DNA of 64,000 nt from Marinococcus sp. PL1-022 (GCF_033845285.1 NZ_JAWXCX010000001.1:325495-389494); one strand, 5' to 3'. Positions 26,423-33,846 are shown, counted from the first letter of the stretch. Notes: generated from the letters alone by a model not told the origin. Numbers and translations: made by a program.

Positions 26423-27322
26423 ATGCGAGTCACCCAGCAGATGATGACCCAGCGCTCCACCGGGCATATCAGCCAGAGCTATGATCAGATGATGAATCTG
26501 CAGGACCAGCTGTCCACCGGTAAAAAAATCACCCGGGCCTCCCAGGACCCGGTCGTTGCGATGAACGGCATGCGCTACCGCTCCCAGGTCGGTGAGGTGG
26601 AGCAGTTTGAACGGAACGTCGGCGAAGCGCACAACTGGCTCGACACCAGCGACGCCGCGCTCGGGGAAGCAACCCAGGTGATGCAGCGGGTGCGCGAGCT
26701 TGTTACCCAGGCGTCGAACGACACCTACGAAGGTGAACAGCGCGGTAACATCGCCAAAGAGATCAGTGAGCTGAAGGAGCAGCTGATCAGCTCCGCCAAC
26801 TCCAAGATCGGGGACAAATACATTTTTAACGGCTCCAACACCACGAACCCGCCAATTGATACTGACGCGACCGCGGACGGTGTGACGGCAGACAGCTTCA
26901 CCGGCCACGGCGATGCGGTAGAAATGGAGCTCATGAAGGGCATCAAGATCGATGTCAGCTCCACTCCGGGCGAAGTGTTTTCCGAGCAGCTGTTTTCCGA
27001 GCTTGAACAGCTGCAGGCCGATCTGGAAAACCTGGACACCACCGGTGAAGACCTGCAGAAATATCTGGGCACGCTTGACGAACAGATGAACAGCATCGTA
27101 AACGAGAGGGCCGAGCTCGGCGCCCGATCCAACCGGATCGAAATGATCGAAAGCCGGCTCGCCGACCAGAAGGTCATCTCCAACAAAATCATGTCCAACA
27201 ATGAAAACGCCGATCTCGAAGAAGTGATTACCAATTTAACGAACCAGCAGACCGTGCACCAGGCGGCGCTCGCCTCGGCTGGGCGGATTATGCAGACGAC
27301 GCTTCTGGACTTTTTAAGGTAA
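26423..27322 (+). CDS. flgL: flagellar hook-associated protein 3 FlgL
   Basis: A 299-residue flagellin-like junction protein, last in this operon before a short gap. N-terminal MRVTQQMMTQRSTGHISQSY and LQDQLSTGKKITRASQDP match FlgL; the C-terminal part has GARSNRIEMIESRLADQK and QTVHQAALASAGRIMQTTLL. It starts 18 bases after flgK behind AAAGGAGG. In B. subtilis yviE lies between flgL and fliW; no such gene is visible here. Confidence 0.96.
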   Translation: MRVTQQMMTQRSTGHISQSYDQMMNLQDQLSTGKKITRASQDPVVAMNGMRYRSQVGEVEQFERNVGEAHNWLDTSDAALGEATQVMQRVRELVTQASNDTYEGEQRGNIAKEISELKEQLISSANSKIGDKYIFNGSNTTNPPIDTDATADGVTADSFTGHGDAVEMELMKGIKIDVSSTPGEVFSEQLFSELEQLQADLENLDTTGEDLQKYLGTLDEQMNSIVNERAELGARSNRIEMIESRLADQKVISNKIMSNNENADLEEVITNLTNQQTVHQAALASAGRIMQTTLLDFLR

Positions 27323-27436
27323 AAAATTTATAAAATGTGGTAAAATCTGTTTTATTATGAAGAGCGATTCAGTATACTGGTTTTTGTGACTGTTTATCTG
27401 TTTCGTGTACGTATTCAATGATAAGGGGGCAAAGGT

Positions 27437-27889
27437 GTGGAAATCGAAACGAAGCATTTAGGTGCTGTCACGGTTGAAGAAAAAGATATTACCCGTTTTT
27501 CGCAGGGGATTCCGGCGTTTGAAGAGGAACGTGACTTCGTGTTTCTTCCGTTCGATGACAGCGGCAGCCTGTTTATTATGCAGTCGGTGCAGCATGCACA
27601 TATTGCCTTTATTACAGCTGATCCGTTTGTGTTTTTTCCGGACTACGAGCTTGAAGTCCCGGATGCTGTCACGGAGCAGCTGCATATCGAAAACCCGGAG
27701 CAGGTACTTGTGTATGTCACCCTGACGCTTGCGAACACGCTTGAAGACAGTACGGCGAACCTGCAGGCACCGCTGATTATCAATGTCGAACAAAAGCTCG
27801 GCAAGCAGTGGCCCATGGCGCAGTCACCGTATGAAACGAAGCATCTGCTGTTTCAGCGGACACAGAAAGAAGGCACAGGATCATGTTAG
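27437..27889 (+). CDS. fliW: flagellar assembly factor FliW
   Basis: A 150-residue protein that binds flagellin and, when flagellin is exported, is freed to inhibit CsrA. It shows the typical [40 protein letters not shown] and [16 protein letters not shown] segments. The start is GTG 27437. Its last codons overlap the start of csrA, so FliW and its target are made together. With hag downstream this gives the full FliW-CsrA-Hag switch known from B. subtilis. Confidence 0.95.
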   Translation: MEIETKHLGAVTVEEKDITRFSQGIPAFEEERDFVFLPFDDSGSLFIMQSVQHAHIAFITADPFVFFPDYELEVPDAVTEQLHIENPEQVLVYVTLTLANTLEDSTANLQAPLIINVEQKLGKQWPMAQSPYETKHLLFQRTQKEGTGSC

Positions 27890-28110
27890 TACTCACACGA
27901 AAGAAAAAAGAATCGATTCGTGTCGGGGATGATATTGCGATCACTGTACTCGGAATTGAAGGGGACCAGGTGAAGCTGGGTATCGATGCCCCGGAGCATA
28001 TTGATATACACCGCCAGGAAGTATATGTCTCTATCCAGCAGGAAAACCGACAGTCGCTCGCAGGCGACATTACGCTTTTGCAGAAATTATCGGAAAATAT
28101 CAAAAAATAA
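27883..28110 (+). CDS. csrA: carbon storage/translation regulator CsrA
   Basis: A 75-residue RNA-binding protein starting [18 protein letters not shown] and continuing with [24 protein letters not shown], the canonical CsrA strand order with the binding arginines (R6 and R44-type). It represses flagellin translation by binding GGA motifs in the hag leader; two matching sites are present before hag here. It overlaps fliW by 7 bases. Confidence 0.97.
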   Translation: MLVLTRKKKESIRVGDDIAITVLGIEGDQVKLGIDAPEHIDIHRQEVYVSIQQENRQSLAGDITLLQKLSENIKK

Positions 28111-28460
28111 TTAAATGACTATTCATTCACTACATACAACTTATGCACTAATAAAAATACTAAAAAATATGTAAATGTATCTAAAAAATGAACAATAAGG
28201 AAAAATAATAGTTCTTTATTCATATTTATGATATAATTAATTTACGATAAGTGGAAAATGCCTAGGGTCATAGGGCTTCTTGTCGGAACCTGTGAAGAAA
28301 AGGTAGAATTTGTATACGGTCGTTCGAGTTCAGGGGATTGGTTGTCCTGCTGCAGTTTACAGAGAGAAATCAACAGACAAAAACGCAGAGGGCATGCTTG
28401 GGGAAAGTGTGTTCAACAAAAATAACATCACTTTCGGTGAGGTCTCAGGAGGAATACATA
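28111..28460. other. gene-free AT-rich stretch before the LuxR-type regulator gene
   Basis: The first 140 bases are AT-rich with no terminator hairpin after csrA that I can see. A TATAAT at 28232-28237 could be a -10 box, but the matching -35 is poor. The remaining 200 bases form an untranslated leader of unknown function; I recognise no riboswitch or tRNA in it. Confidence 0.4.
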
Positions 28461-29165
28461 ATGGCCAGGACTTACAGTCGTAACATCCCGGGAAGCAGGG
28501 TGCCGATTTTATTTATCGACCTGCAGGGCTCAGAAGTACTGCCGCAGGCAGCAGAATCAATGGGGAAGCTGGCTGTGCGCACGAATGGGGAAGAGTGGAC
28601 CACGCTTATGCAGCGCGGTCTGCAGAAGGACACGCTTTATTACACAGCGTGCAGTGATTTGGATGCGTTTGTGCGGCTTCAGGAAGCAAAACGGGTCGGC
28701 TCCGCCTGCAGGATTGGTGTGAACCTGCCGGAGCGTCTCAGGCACCTGGTGGATGAATTTATCTGCCAGGAGGTAACGATGCTTTTAGCCGCCGAGCGCG
28801 AAGAAGACGACTGGCGCAAGCATTTTATGCGTGCCACGCAGTTTCAAACGTACATCGACCCGGTGTTTCAACCGCAGGTCGTTGAACGGTACCGCCGCAT
28901 GAATCAGCTGCAGGAAGAACCCCCCGAACAGCAGCTCGAACTCGACGTGCATAAAGCACGCGGCACGCTGTCCGAAGCAGAAATCCGGATTTTGGAAAAA
29001 ATCCTCGAAGGCAAAAGCAACCGCAAAATTGCCGAAGAATGCTTTCTGGCCGTCGCCACCGTGAACAACCACGTCAGCCACCTGACGAAAAAGATGCAGG
29101 CCAACGACCGCACGCACACCATAAAGCGCGCGATCGAAGAAAACTGGGTCGAGTTTATCACGTGA
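28461..29165 (+). CDS. DegU-like LuxR/NarL-type regulator with pseudo-receiver N-terminus
   Basis: A 234-residue protein. The C-terminus is a clear LuxR-type helix-turn-helix (LSEAEIRILEKILEGKSNRK, then VATVNNHVSHLTKKMQANDR) and resembles DegU through NDRTHTIKRAIEENWV. The linker segment QTYIDPVFQPQVVERYRRM also parallels the DegU linker. The N-terminal ~120 residues can be laid along a receiver fold (ILFIDLQG for strand 1), but the acidic pair and phosphoacceptor aspartate are not found. It is therefore likely controlled by something other than phosphorylation. The ATG at 28461 follows AGGAGGAA. It sits between csrA and comK/hag, suggesting a role in motility or competence. Confidence 0.75.
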   Translation: MARTYSRNIPGSRVPILFIDLQGSEVLPQAAESMGKLAVRTNGEEWTTLMQRGLQKDTLYYTACSDLDAFVRLQEAKRVGSACRIGVNLPERLRHLVDEFICQEVTMLLAAEREEDDWRKHFMRATQFQTYIDPVFQPQVVERYRRMNQLQEEPPEQQLELDVHKARGTLSEAEIRILEKILEGKSNRKIAEECFLAVATVNNHVSHLTKKMQANDRTHTIKRAIEENWVEFIT

Positions 29166-29473
29166 TCGAAAGGCGTAGGTCCGCCGCTCAGGAGCCTCGT
29201 ACGGCTGGCCACGCCCTGCTTGGACTTGTTGTCAAACAAGGCAGGCAGGGCAAGGTCAACGGAACGAGCGACTGCGGACCGAAGCTGGACAGCTAGAAAA
29301 GCGAAGAGCGTTTGTTTACCACCCGGGACGGCTCGCGGCTTTCGGTCGGCTTGAGACGAAGTCGCAAACGATCCGAAACAGCGAATGGACCCGGGTGGTA
29401 ACGCTCGGAGCTGGACAACGAAAACTTGCCGTTCGAGTCTATGTTAAATAACCCGAGGGTTCGAGCGGCAAAA
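29166..29473 (+). repeat. modular structured repeat element, copy A
   Basis: Starts at the stop codon of the LuxR-type gene. Positions 29177-29219 (AGGTCCGCCGCTCAGGAGCC...) and 29244-29310 (GGCAGGG...AGCTGGACAGCTAGAAAAGC) match copy B at 48.4-48.9 kb read on the minus strand, with a different hairpin (CTTGTT/AACAAG) between them. It continues with TTACCACCCGGG/CCCGGGTGGTAA (29316-29327 and 29390-29401), another AGCTGGACA-ACGAAAA unit, and TTGCCGTTCGA/TTCGAGCGGCAA (from 29426 to 29470). The repeats are plainly visible; the function is unknown. Confidence 0.85.
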
Positions 29474-29483
29474 TTTGTGCACC

Positions 29484-29526
29484 AAAAAATGCCATGCTCT
29501 ATATTTCAGCACGGCATTATTTTTAG
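29484..29526 (+). terminator. hairpin with T run after repeat copy A
   Basis: AATGCC(A)TGCT and AGCA(C)GGCATT form a stem followed by ATTTTT, a likely terminator for the LuxR-type transcript that includes the repeat element. Confidence 0.65.
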
Positions 29527-29640
29527 TATTATTAGCGAACATGCTGACGCAGCCTTGAAACTACTTCTTAGAATTATAGCATCGTAGCTAGACAGCAACG
29601 TCGCTGAACTTTTCAGGCATTATACTTTTCTAACCAAGCA

Positions 29641-29685
29641 TAAACAGAGCGGGAGCCCTTGTACTCCATGCTCTGTTTTTTTGCT
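29641..29685. terminator. terminator downstream of comK, usable in both directions
   Basis: AAACAGAGC (29642-29650) and GCTCTGTTT (29670-29678) form a 9-bp stem with an internal GGAG/CTCC extension. The T run is on the plus strand, and the stem lies just after the minus-strand comK stop codon. The 29527-29640 stretch before it shows no gene. Confidence 0.7.
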
Positions 29686-29687
29686 TT

Positions 29688-30155
29688 TTAGGCGGTAAAC
29701 ATGCTTTGGCAGTGGCCGGTACGGAACAGCTGCTGTTGGATCATAAAAGTACTCGCTTTTGTCGGAAGCGAAGCGCCGTCTGTAAATCGGATCATTGTTC
29801 CATCATCGGAAGTGACAAACTGGCCGGGCTGCACATGATTATAAAAGATCCAAATGTTTTCCGGATCGCGCAGTGACGAAATTGGAAATGCATAAATACC
29901 TTCCGACGGATTTACTGGCACCGGCAGCTTCTTGCGGATATGTAAGTAATGCTTTACCGCTTTGCTTCGTCCTTCAAAAGAAGATCCTCCCCGCAGGCAT
30001 CCTCGTTTAATAATAGCCGTCGGCGTACATGAAGCGGGTATGCGAGCTCCGTCCTTTTCCCATATAATACTTTTTGCCTCTCCTTCAAAATTTGGCACAA
30101 TCGCCATTGTGTTTTCATTTACTTCGTACTCTTCTAATACCATTGTCTTCTGCAT
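29688..30155 (-). CDS. comK: competence transcription factor ComK homologue
   Basis: A 155-residue protein clearly related to ComK. It shares the YEVN start (LEEYEVNENTMAIVP), the RGCLRGGSSFEGRSKAVKHY block (B. subtilis SCRFFGSSYAGRK), PVNPSEGIYAFPISSLRDP and the later FYNHVQPGQFV and RTGHCQSMF segments. It is shorter than the 192-residue B. subtilis protein and stops soon after the RT..-QS region, so the C-terminal part involved in activation and degradation control is missing or very short. It is divergent from hag; in B. subtilis comK lies elsewhere. AGAGGTG precedes the ATG at 30155. Confidence 0.88.
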   Translation of the reverse strand: MQKTMVLEEYEVNENTMAIVPNFEGEAKSIIWEKDGARIPASCTPTAIIKRGCLRGGSSFEGRSKAVKHYLHIRKKLPVPVNPSEGIYAFPISSLRDPENIWIFYNHVQPGQFVTSDDGTMIRFTDGASLPTKASTFMIQQQLFRTGHCQSMFTA

Positions 30156-30257
30156 AACCCAACACCTCTGTTTGAATATTTTCCCAACTGCTCTGACACA
30201 TAAGTAAGTATACGAATGCTATGTGAAAATAACTAGTACTTTTTGCATAATATAACT

Positions 30258-30270
30258 AAAAGAATATTTT
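30258..30270. promoter_or_regulatory. candidate ComK AT-box between comK and hag
   Basis: AAAA (30258-30261), 5 bases, TTTT (30267-30270) matches one AT-box of the B. subtilis K-box. A second correctly spaced box is not evident, and the region is AT-rich. Confidence 0.3.
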
Positions 30271-30291
30271 TAAGAGAATTACAGAAAATAC

Positions 30292-30318
30292 TAAATACAT
30301 AAAACAAGCAGCCGATAT
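30292..30318 (+). promoter_or_regulatory. hag: sigma-D promoter of hag
   Basis: TAAA (30292-30295), 15 bases, GCCGATAT (30311-30318): an exact sigma-D consensus match about 120 bases before the flagellin start codon. Confidence 0.93.
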
Positions 30319-30388
30319 AAAGAGTGTAAGCAGGAAATGCCAAAACGCAGCGTACGGGCGTGAAAGCAAATTCTGTGACATAGGCTTA

Positions 30389-30426
30389 CCACAAGGACGT
30401 GGAAAGTACTTACACATTCAGGGAGG
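30389..30426 (+). promoter_or_regulatory. two CsrA-type binding sites in the hag leader
   Basis: Site 1: CCAC-AAGGAC-GTGG (30389-30402) puts GGA in the loop of a 4-bp hairpin and contains ACAAGGACGT. Site 2: CAGGGAGG (30419-30426) overlaps the ribosome binding site. Both fit the CANGGANG consensus. This is the B. subtilis arrangement by which CsrA blocks hag translation. Confidence 0.8.
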
Positions 30427-30435
30427 AATTTTATA

Positions 30436-31815
30436 ATGATTATTAACCACAACCTCGGTGCGATGAACGCACAGCGTCAAATGAGCACAAACCAGAACAA
30501 CATGAGTGACTCGATGGAAAAACTGTCTTCTGGCCTTCGCATTAACCGCGCGGGTGACGATGCAGCTGGTCTTGCGATCAGTGAAAAAATGCGTGGGCAG
30601 ATTCGTGGTTTGGAACAGGCAGACCGTAATGCTCAAGATGGTATTTCACTAATTCAAACAGCAGAAGGCGCTTTGAATGAATCTCATAGTATTTTGCAAC
30701 GCATGCGTGAACTTTCAGTTCAATCATCGAACGATACGAATACTTCTGAGGATAGAGCAGAAATTCAAAAAGAAGTAGACCAGTTAACCTCTGAAATAGA
30801 CCGTATTGCTAACTCCACAGAATTCAATACTAAAAAATTGTTGAACGGCGATTCAGGAGCGAAAGTTAACTTTTCTAGTAATGCTAACGTGGATGTTGCA
30901 TCAGCTACCGAAAAAACGGCCGCTGGTACTTACAGTTTAGAAGTGACTACAATAGCAGAACAAGCTGCAGTTGATTCTACAGGTTTTGCTAATACGGATC
31001 TCGTTCAAAGCGATGGTGCGAAAACAGTAGAAATTAATGGTAGGAGTATCTCTTTTGACTATGATGCTGATGATGCGGCAGCTACAGCTGATAATTTTAA
31101 AAATGCGGTCAATAACGCTAGTATTGGAGTTTCAGTGACAGGTGATAATACGAATCTTTCCATTAAAAGTGACAATTATGGCTCAGATGCTAATGTAACT
31201 GTTACAGCTAATACAATTACTGAAGAATTTGGTTTAACTAGTGATACTACCACAGATGCCTCGGACAATGGTGTAGACGTTGGAGGAGAAATCGATGGGG
31301 TAGCAGCGGGGGGCAAAGGTCTTACTTTAACAGGCACAGGAGATACGACAGGTTTAACTGTTAAGTTATCCGCAGCAGCAGCTACTTCTGCAACTGCCAA
31401 AGGTAATATCGATGTTAGTCAAAATGCATTAACTGCTCAAATTGGGGCAAACGAAGGTCAAGAAATGTCAATTAATTTAAAGAGTATGGGCTCAGCAGAT
31501 TTGAATGTAAATAGCATTGATGTAACTTCTCAAGATGGAGCTAGTGCGGCTATTACCACTCTAGATGATGCGATTAAATCAGTTTCTGCTGAACGTTCTA
31601 AGCTAGGTGCTTATCAAAATCGTCTTGAACACACAATCAATAATCTCGGTACTTCTGCAGAAAATTTAACTGCTGCGGAATCCCGTATCCGTGATGTAGA
31701 TATGGCGAAAGAAATGATGAACATGACGAAAAACAACATTCTTTCCCAAGCTTCACAGTCAATGCTTGCTCAAGCTAACCAACAGCCGCAATCGGTTCTT
31801 CAGTTACTTCAATAA
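30436..31815 (+). CDS. hag: flagellin
   Basis: A 459-residue filament subunit. The conserved N-terminal D0/D1 part begins MIINHNLGAMNAQRQMSTNQ with LSSGLRINRAGDDAAGLAIS; the C-terminal part includes TAAESRIRDVDMAKEMM and ends QANQQPQSVLQLLQ. The central 260 residues are Thr/Ala/Asp/Asn-rich and form the variable surface domain. From about 30600 the coding sequence turns notably AT-rich with T-ending codons compared with the neighbouring genes, consistent with high-expression codon choice or with an acquired variable domain. GGGAGGAA precedes the ATG and overlaps a CsrA site. Confidence 0.98.
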   Translation: MIINHNLGAMNAQRQMSTNQNNMSDSMEKLSSGLRINRAGDDAAGLAISEKMRGQIRGLEQADRNAQDGISLIQTAEGALNESHSILQRMRELSVQSSNDTNTSEDRAEIQKEVDQLTSEIDRIANSTEFNTKKLLNGDSGAKVNFSSNANVDVASATEKTAAGTYSLEVTTIAEQAAVDSTGFANTDLVQSDGAKTVEINGRSISFDYDADDAAATADNFKNAVNNASIGVSVTGDNTNLSIKSDNYGSDANVTVTANTITEEFGLTSDTTTDASDNGVDVGGEIDGVAAGGKGLTLTGTGDTTGLTVKLSAAAATSATAKGNIDVSQNALTAQIGANEGQEMSINLKSMGSADLNVNSIDVTSQDGASAAITTLDDAIKSVSAERSKLGAYQNRLEHTINNLGTSAENLTAAESRIRDVDMAKEMMNMTKNNILSQASQSMLAQANQQPQSVLQLLQ

Positions 31816-31830
31816 AATTTATTTTTATCA

Positions 31831-31867
31831 AAGAGGTTCCAGTTATAATGTCGGAACCTCTTTCTTT
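31831..31867 (+). terminator. hag terminator
   Basis: AGAGGTTCC (31832-31840) and GGAACCTCT (31853-31861) form a perfect 9-bp stem followed by a T-rich tail. Confidence 0.9.
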
Positions 31868-32015
31868 ACATAATTGCATTATTCTCAGACGTAACTTATG
31901 TGAAAAATTACTTCTACGCCAAACTCAAGAAATTTTCCAGTCTACTTTAATCCCCAACGTAAAAAAACTGCAGCGCGAGCTGGAACAGCATTTTCAGCCG
32001 TATGTATTATCTTAA
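31848..32015 (+). CDS. possible small ORF, 55 residues, overlapping the hag terminator
   Basis: An open frame from ATG 31848 (inside the loop of the hag terminator) to TAA 32013-32015. Its end, ...VKKLQRELEQHFQPYVLS, looks more protein-like than its start. There is no recognisable ribosome binding site and no known family. It may be the remnant of a longer gene or chance. The rest of the 330-base gap before yjfB holds a sigma-D promoter and a GC hairpin. Confidence 0.2.
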   Translation: MSEPLSLHNCIILRRNLCEKLLLRQTQEIFQSTLIPNVKKLQRELEQHFQPYVLS

Positions 32016-32019
32016 AGAC

Positions 32020-32046
32020 TACACTCCTGCGAATTTCTGCCGATAC
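32020..32046 (+). promoter_or_regulatory. sigma-D promoter before the yjfB-like gene and flaG
   Basis: TACA (32020-32023), 15 bases, GCCGATAC (32039-32046); one mismatch in each box against the consensus. The expected transcript would include the hairpin at 32099 and the yjfB-like and flaG genes. Confidence 0.7.
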
Positions 32047-32098
32047 TATAAACAACTGAGGCACTCTTACACCACATGATCATACATCCAGAGGTTCC

Positions 32099-32118
32099 GG
32101 CGCCCCGGGGCCTTTTTT
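32099..32118 (+). terminator. GC-rich hairpin with T run, possible attenuator
   Basis: GGCGCCCCGGGGCC (32099-32112) can fold into a short GC stem with one bulge and is followed by six T residues. It lies between the sigma-D promoter and the yjfB-like start, so it could attenuate or be an old terminator. Confidence 0.4.
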
Positions 32119-32146
32119 ATACTATTTTAGGAAAGGAGGTGATGGT

Positions 32147-32347
32147 ATCGATGTCGGCAGTGTTTCAATCATAAGCAGTCAATTGCAGGCGCAGCAGCAG
32201 GCGAACATATCGCTCATGCGCCAGTCGATGGAAACGGCATCGAAGCAGAGCGCAGAGCTGCTCGATGACATGACTGGCGGTAACCAGGCTGGAACAATTC
32301 AGAGCGTGGCATCCGGCAAAGGCCAGTCGATCGACGTAAAGGGATAG
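32147..32347 (+). CDS. YjfB-family putative motility protein, apparently starting at ATC
   Basis: A 66-residue product in a frame without any upstream ATG, GTG or TTG. Read from ATC 32147 it gives (M)DVGSVSIISSQLQAQQQA then NISLMRQSMETASKQSAELL, which matches the start and helix pattern of the YjfB family (MDIA.LS....Q...QQ..SI..L..AM). An exceptionally strong site, AAAGGAGGTGATG (32133-32145), places its GGAGG core about 8 bases from the ATC. The first internal ATG would lose the conserved N-terminus. It is followed by flaG after 29 bases and is preceded by a sigma-D promoter, which fits a motility role. The function is unknown. Confidence 0.75.
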   Translation: MDVGSVSIISSQLQAQQQANISLMRQSMETASKQSAELLDDMTGGNQAGTIQSVASGKGQSIDVKG

Positions 32348-32376
32348 GGATCATCCCAGGAGGAGGTAGGTGGGAG

Positions 32377-32730
32377 ATGGATGTTTCTATTCGATCAGCC
32401 GGGGGCGAGGGAGCTTCGCCCAAGCGGGAAGCGGGCGTTATAGACGCGTCGAAAGTAACGCCGAACGAATTGGTGGCAGCAGAGACCAATTCCGCGCTTC
32501 ACGTGACGAAGAAGGAAGTGGAAAAATCAGTCGAAACGTTGAGTGCGATGCTCGATCCGCATTTAACACGTCTGAAGTTCAACGTTCACGAAGACACCGA
32601 CCGGGTGTATGTGCAGGTGATCGACCGCGAAACGGAGGAAGTCGTACGGGAAATCCCGCCCGAGTCGCTTCTCGATTTTAACGCTTCGATTCTTCGCCAG
32701 GCCGGGCTGTTAGTAAACGAGAAAGGGTAA
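32377..32730 (+). CDS. flaG: flagellar protein FlaG
   Basis: A 117-residue FlaG-family protein (YvyC in B. subtilis). The conserved C-terminal half contains HVTKKEVEKSVETLSAMLDP, LKFNVHEDTDRVYVQVIDRE, EEVVREIPPESLLDF and a final helix. The N-terminal 40 residues are disordered. FlaG affects filament length in several bacteria. It lies after hag as expected but, unlike in B. subtilis, is not followed by fliD, which is 21 kb away. AGGAGGAGG lies upstream of the ATG. Confidence 0.92.
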   Translation: MDVSIRSAGGEGASPKREAGVIDASKVTPNELVAAETNSALHVTKKEVEKSVETLSAMLDPHLTRLKFNVHEDTDRVYVQVIDRETEEVVREIPPESLLDFNASILRQAGLLVNEKG

Positions 32731-32734
32731 GTGA

Positions 32735-32767
32735 AAAGCGTCTTCCTTCGGGGGGAGGCGTTTTTTG
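32735..32767 (+). terminator. flaG terminator
   Basis: AGCGTCTTCC pairs with GGGGAGGCGT with two G-T pairs, followed by a run of T. A very similar stem ends the next transcription unit. Confidence 0.75.
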
Positions 32768-32872
32768 TTTTCGTGATAAAAGTTTTGATTCTTAAGTCAT
32801 AATAAAGTTTATAAATGAGATTGAAAAGGAAAGGTTTATTAGTTCGAAAATAATGAATGGAGGGTGAAATTC

Positions 32873-33643
32873 ATGAGTAAAACAGCAGTCGTTACCGGGT
32901 CGGGCCAGGGGATTGGGAAAGGCATTGCGACGCGCCTTGCGAAGGATGGATTCAACCTTGTGATCAGTGATATTGATAAAGAAAAAATGGAGGAAACGGT
33001 GCGGGCCATCAAAGACAGTGGCAGTGAAGCCCTGGCTGTGGAAGCCAATGTAACGAGCAGGCAGGACGTTAACGACCTAGTGAAAAAAGCCGCGGATCAT
33101 TTCGGAAGCGTCGATGTGTTTGTAAACAATGCCGGTATTGATCACGTGGCCCCGCTTTTAAAAGTAGAGGAAGAGGATATCGAGAAAATTTTCGCGGTGA
33201 ATGTGAACGGCGTTATTTTTGGCATTCAGGCAGCGGCCGAGCAGATGAAAAAGCAGGGCGGCGGCAAAATTATTAACGCCTGCAGCATCGCCGGCCATAA
33301 AGGCTTCCCAATGCTCGGTATTTATTCGGCGACAAAGTTTGCGGTTAAAGGTTTAACGCAGGCCTCAGCCCAGGAACTGGCCCCGGACAAGATTACCGTT
33401 AATGCCTACTGCCCGGGCGTGGTCGGAACGAGCATGTGGGAGCGCATTGATGCCCGGATGGTCGAAGAAATGGGGCTCGAAAAGCCGGGGGACGCATTCG
33501 AGAAATTTACTGCAGGTATCGCCCTGGGGCGCCCGCAGACACCGGAGGATGTAGCGAATTTCGTTTCGTATCTGGCTTCGCCGGACTCGGATTACATGAC
33601 CGGCCAGGCAGTACTGATTGATGGCGGTATTGTTTATAACTAA
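32873..33643 (+). CDS. short-chain dehydrogenase, acetoin/diacetyl reductase-like
   Basis: A 256-residue SDR enzyme. [12 protein letters not shown] is the NAD-binding loop, NNAGI follows strand 4, and the catalytic Ser-Tyr-Lys set is in [21 protein letters not shown]. The sequence is closest in pattern to meso-2,3-butanediol dehydrogenase/diacetyl reductase (conserved [17 protein letters not shown]). These interconvert diacetyl, acetoin and butanediol. I choose the ATG at 32873, 8 bases after GGAGGG. It is monocistronic between two terminators and is the first gene of the accessory block inserted in the flagellar cluster. Confidence 0.88.
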   Translation: MSKTAVVTGSGQGIGKGIATRLAKDGFNLVISDIDKEKMEETVRAIKDSGSEALAVEANVTSRQDVNDLVKKAADHFGSVDVFVNNAGIDHVAPLLKVEEEDIEKIFAVNVNGVIFGIQAAAEQMKKQGGGKIINACSIAGHKGFPMLGIYSATKFAVKGLTQASAQELAPDKITVNAYCPGVVGTSMWERIDARMVEEMGLEKPGDAFEKFTAGIALGRPQTPEDVANFVSYLASPDSDYMTGQAVLIDGGIVYN

Positions 33644-33668
33644 GAATAATTGAATTGAATATGGTTCA

Positions 33669-33703
33669 AAGAAGCGTCTTCCTTATAGGGAGGCGTCTTC
33701 TTT
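33669..33703 (+). terminator. terminator of the SDR gene
   Basis: GAAG(C)GTCTTCC and GGGAGGCGTCTTC form a stem close to that of flaG. A further weaker hairpin with a T run lies at 33819-33850. Confidence 0.65.
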
Positions 33704-33846
33704 ATACAAAATGATCTACTTAGCGAATGTGTAAAAAGCATATTAAGCGATTCGTACATATGTAGATGAAAGTACTGGTATTAAAAATAGCGGTGTAATT
33801 CATATGTTCAAATCATCTGCGCCTATCCTTCGGGAGAGACGCTTTT

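Noticed and set aside
28320-28360. GTTCGAGTTC, resembling a tRNA T-arm, in the leader of the LuxR-type gene.
   Set aside because: No acceptor, D or anticodon stems can be drawn around it.
29196-29310. Possible CRISPR array or transposon ends in the repeats at 29 and 48 kb.
   Set aside because: Units are irregular in length, carry their own hairpins, have no regularly sized spacers and no cas, integrase or transposase gene next to them.
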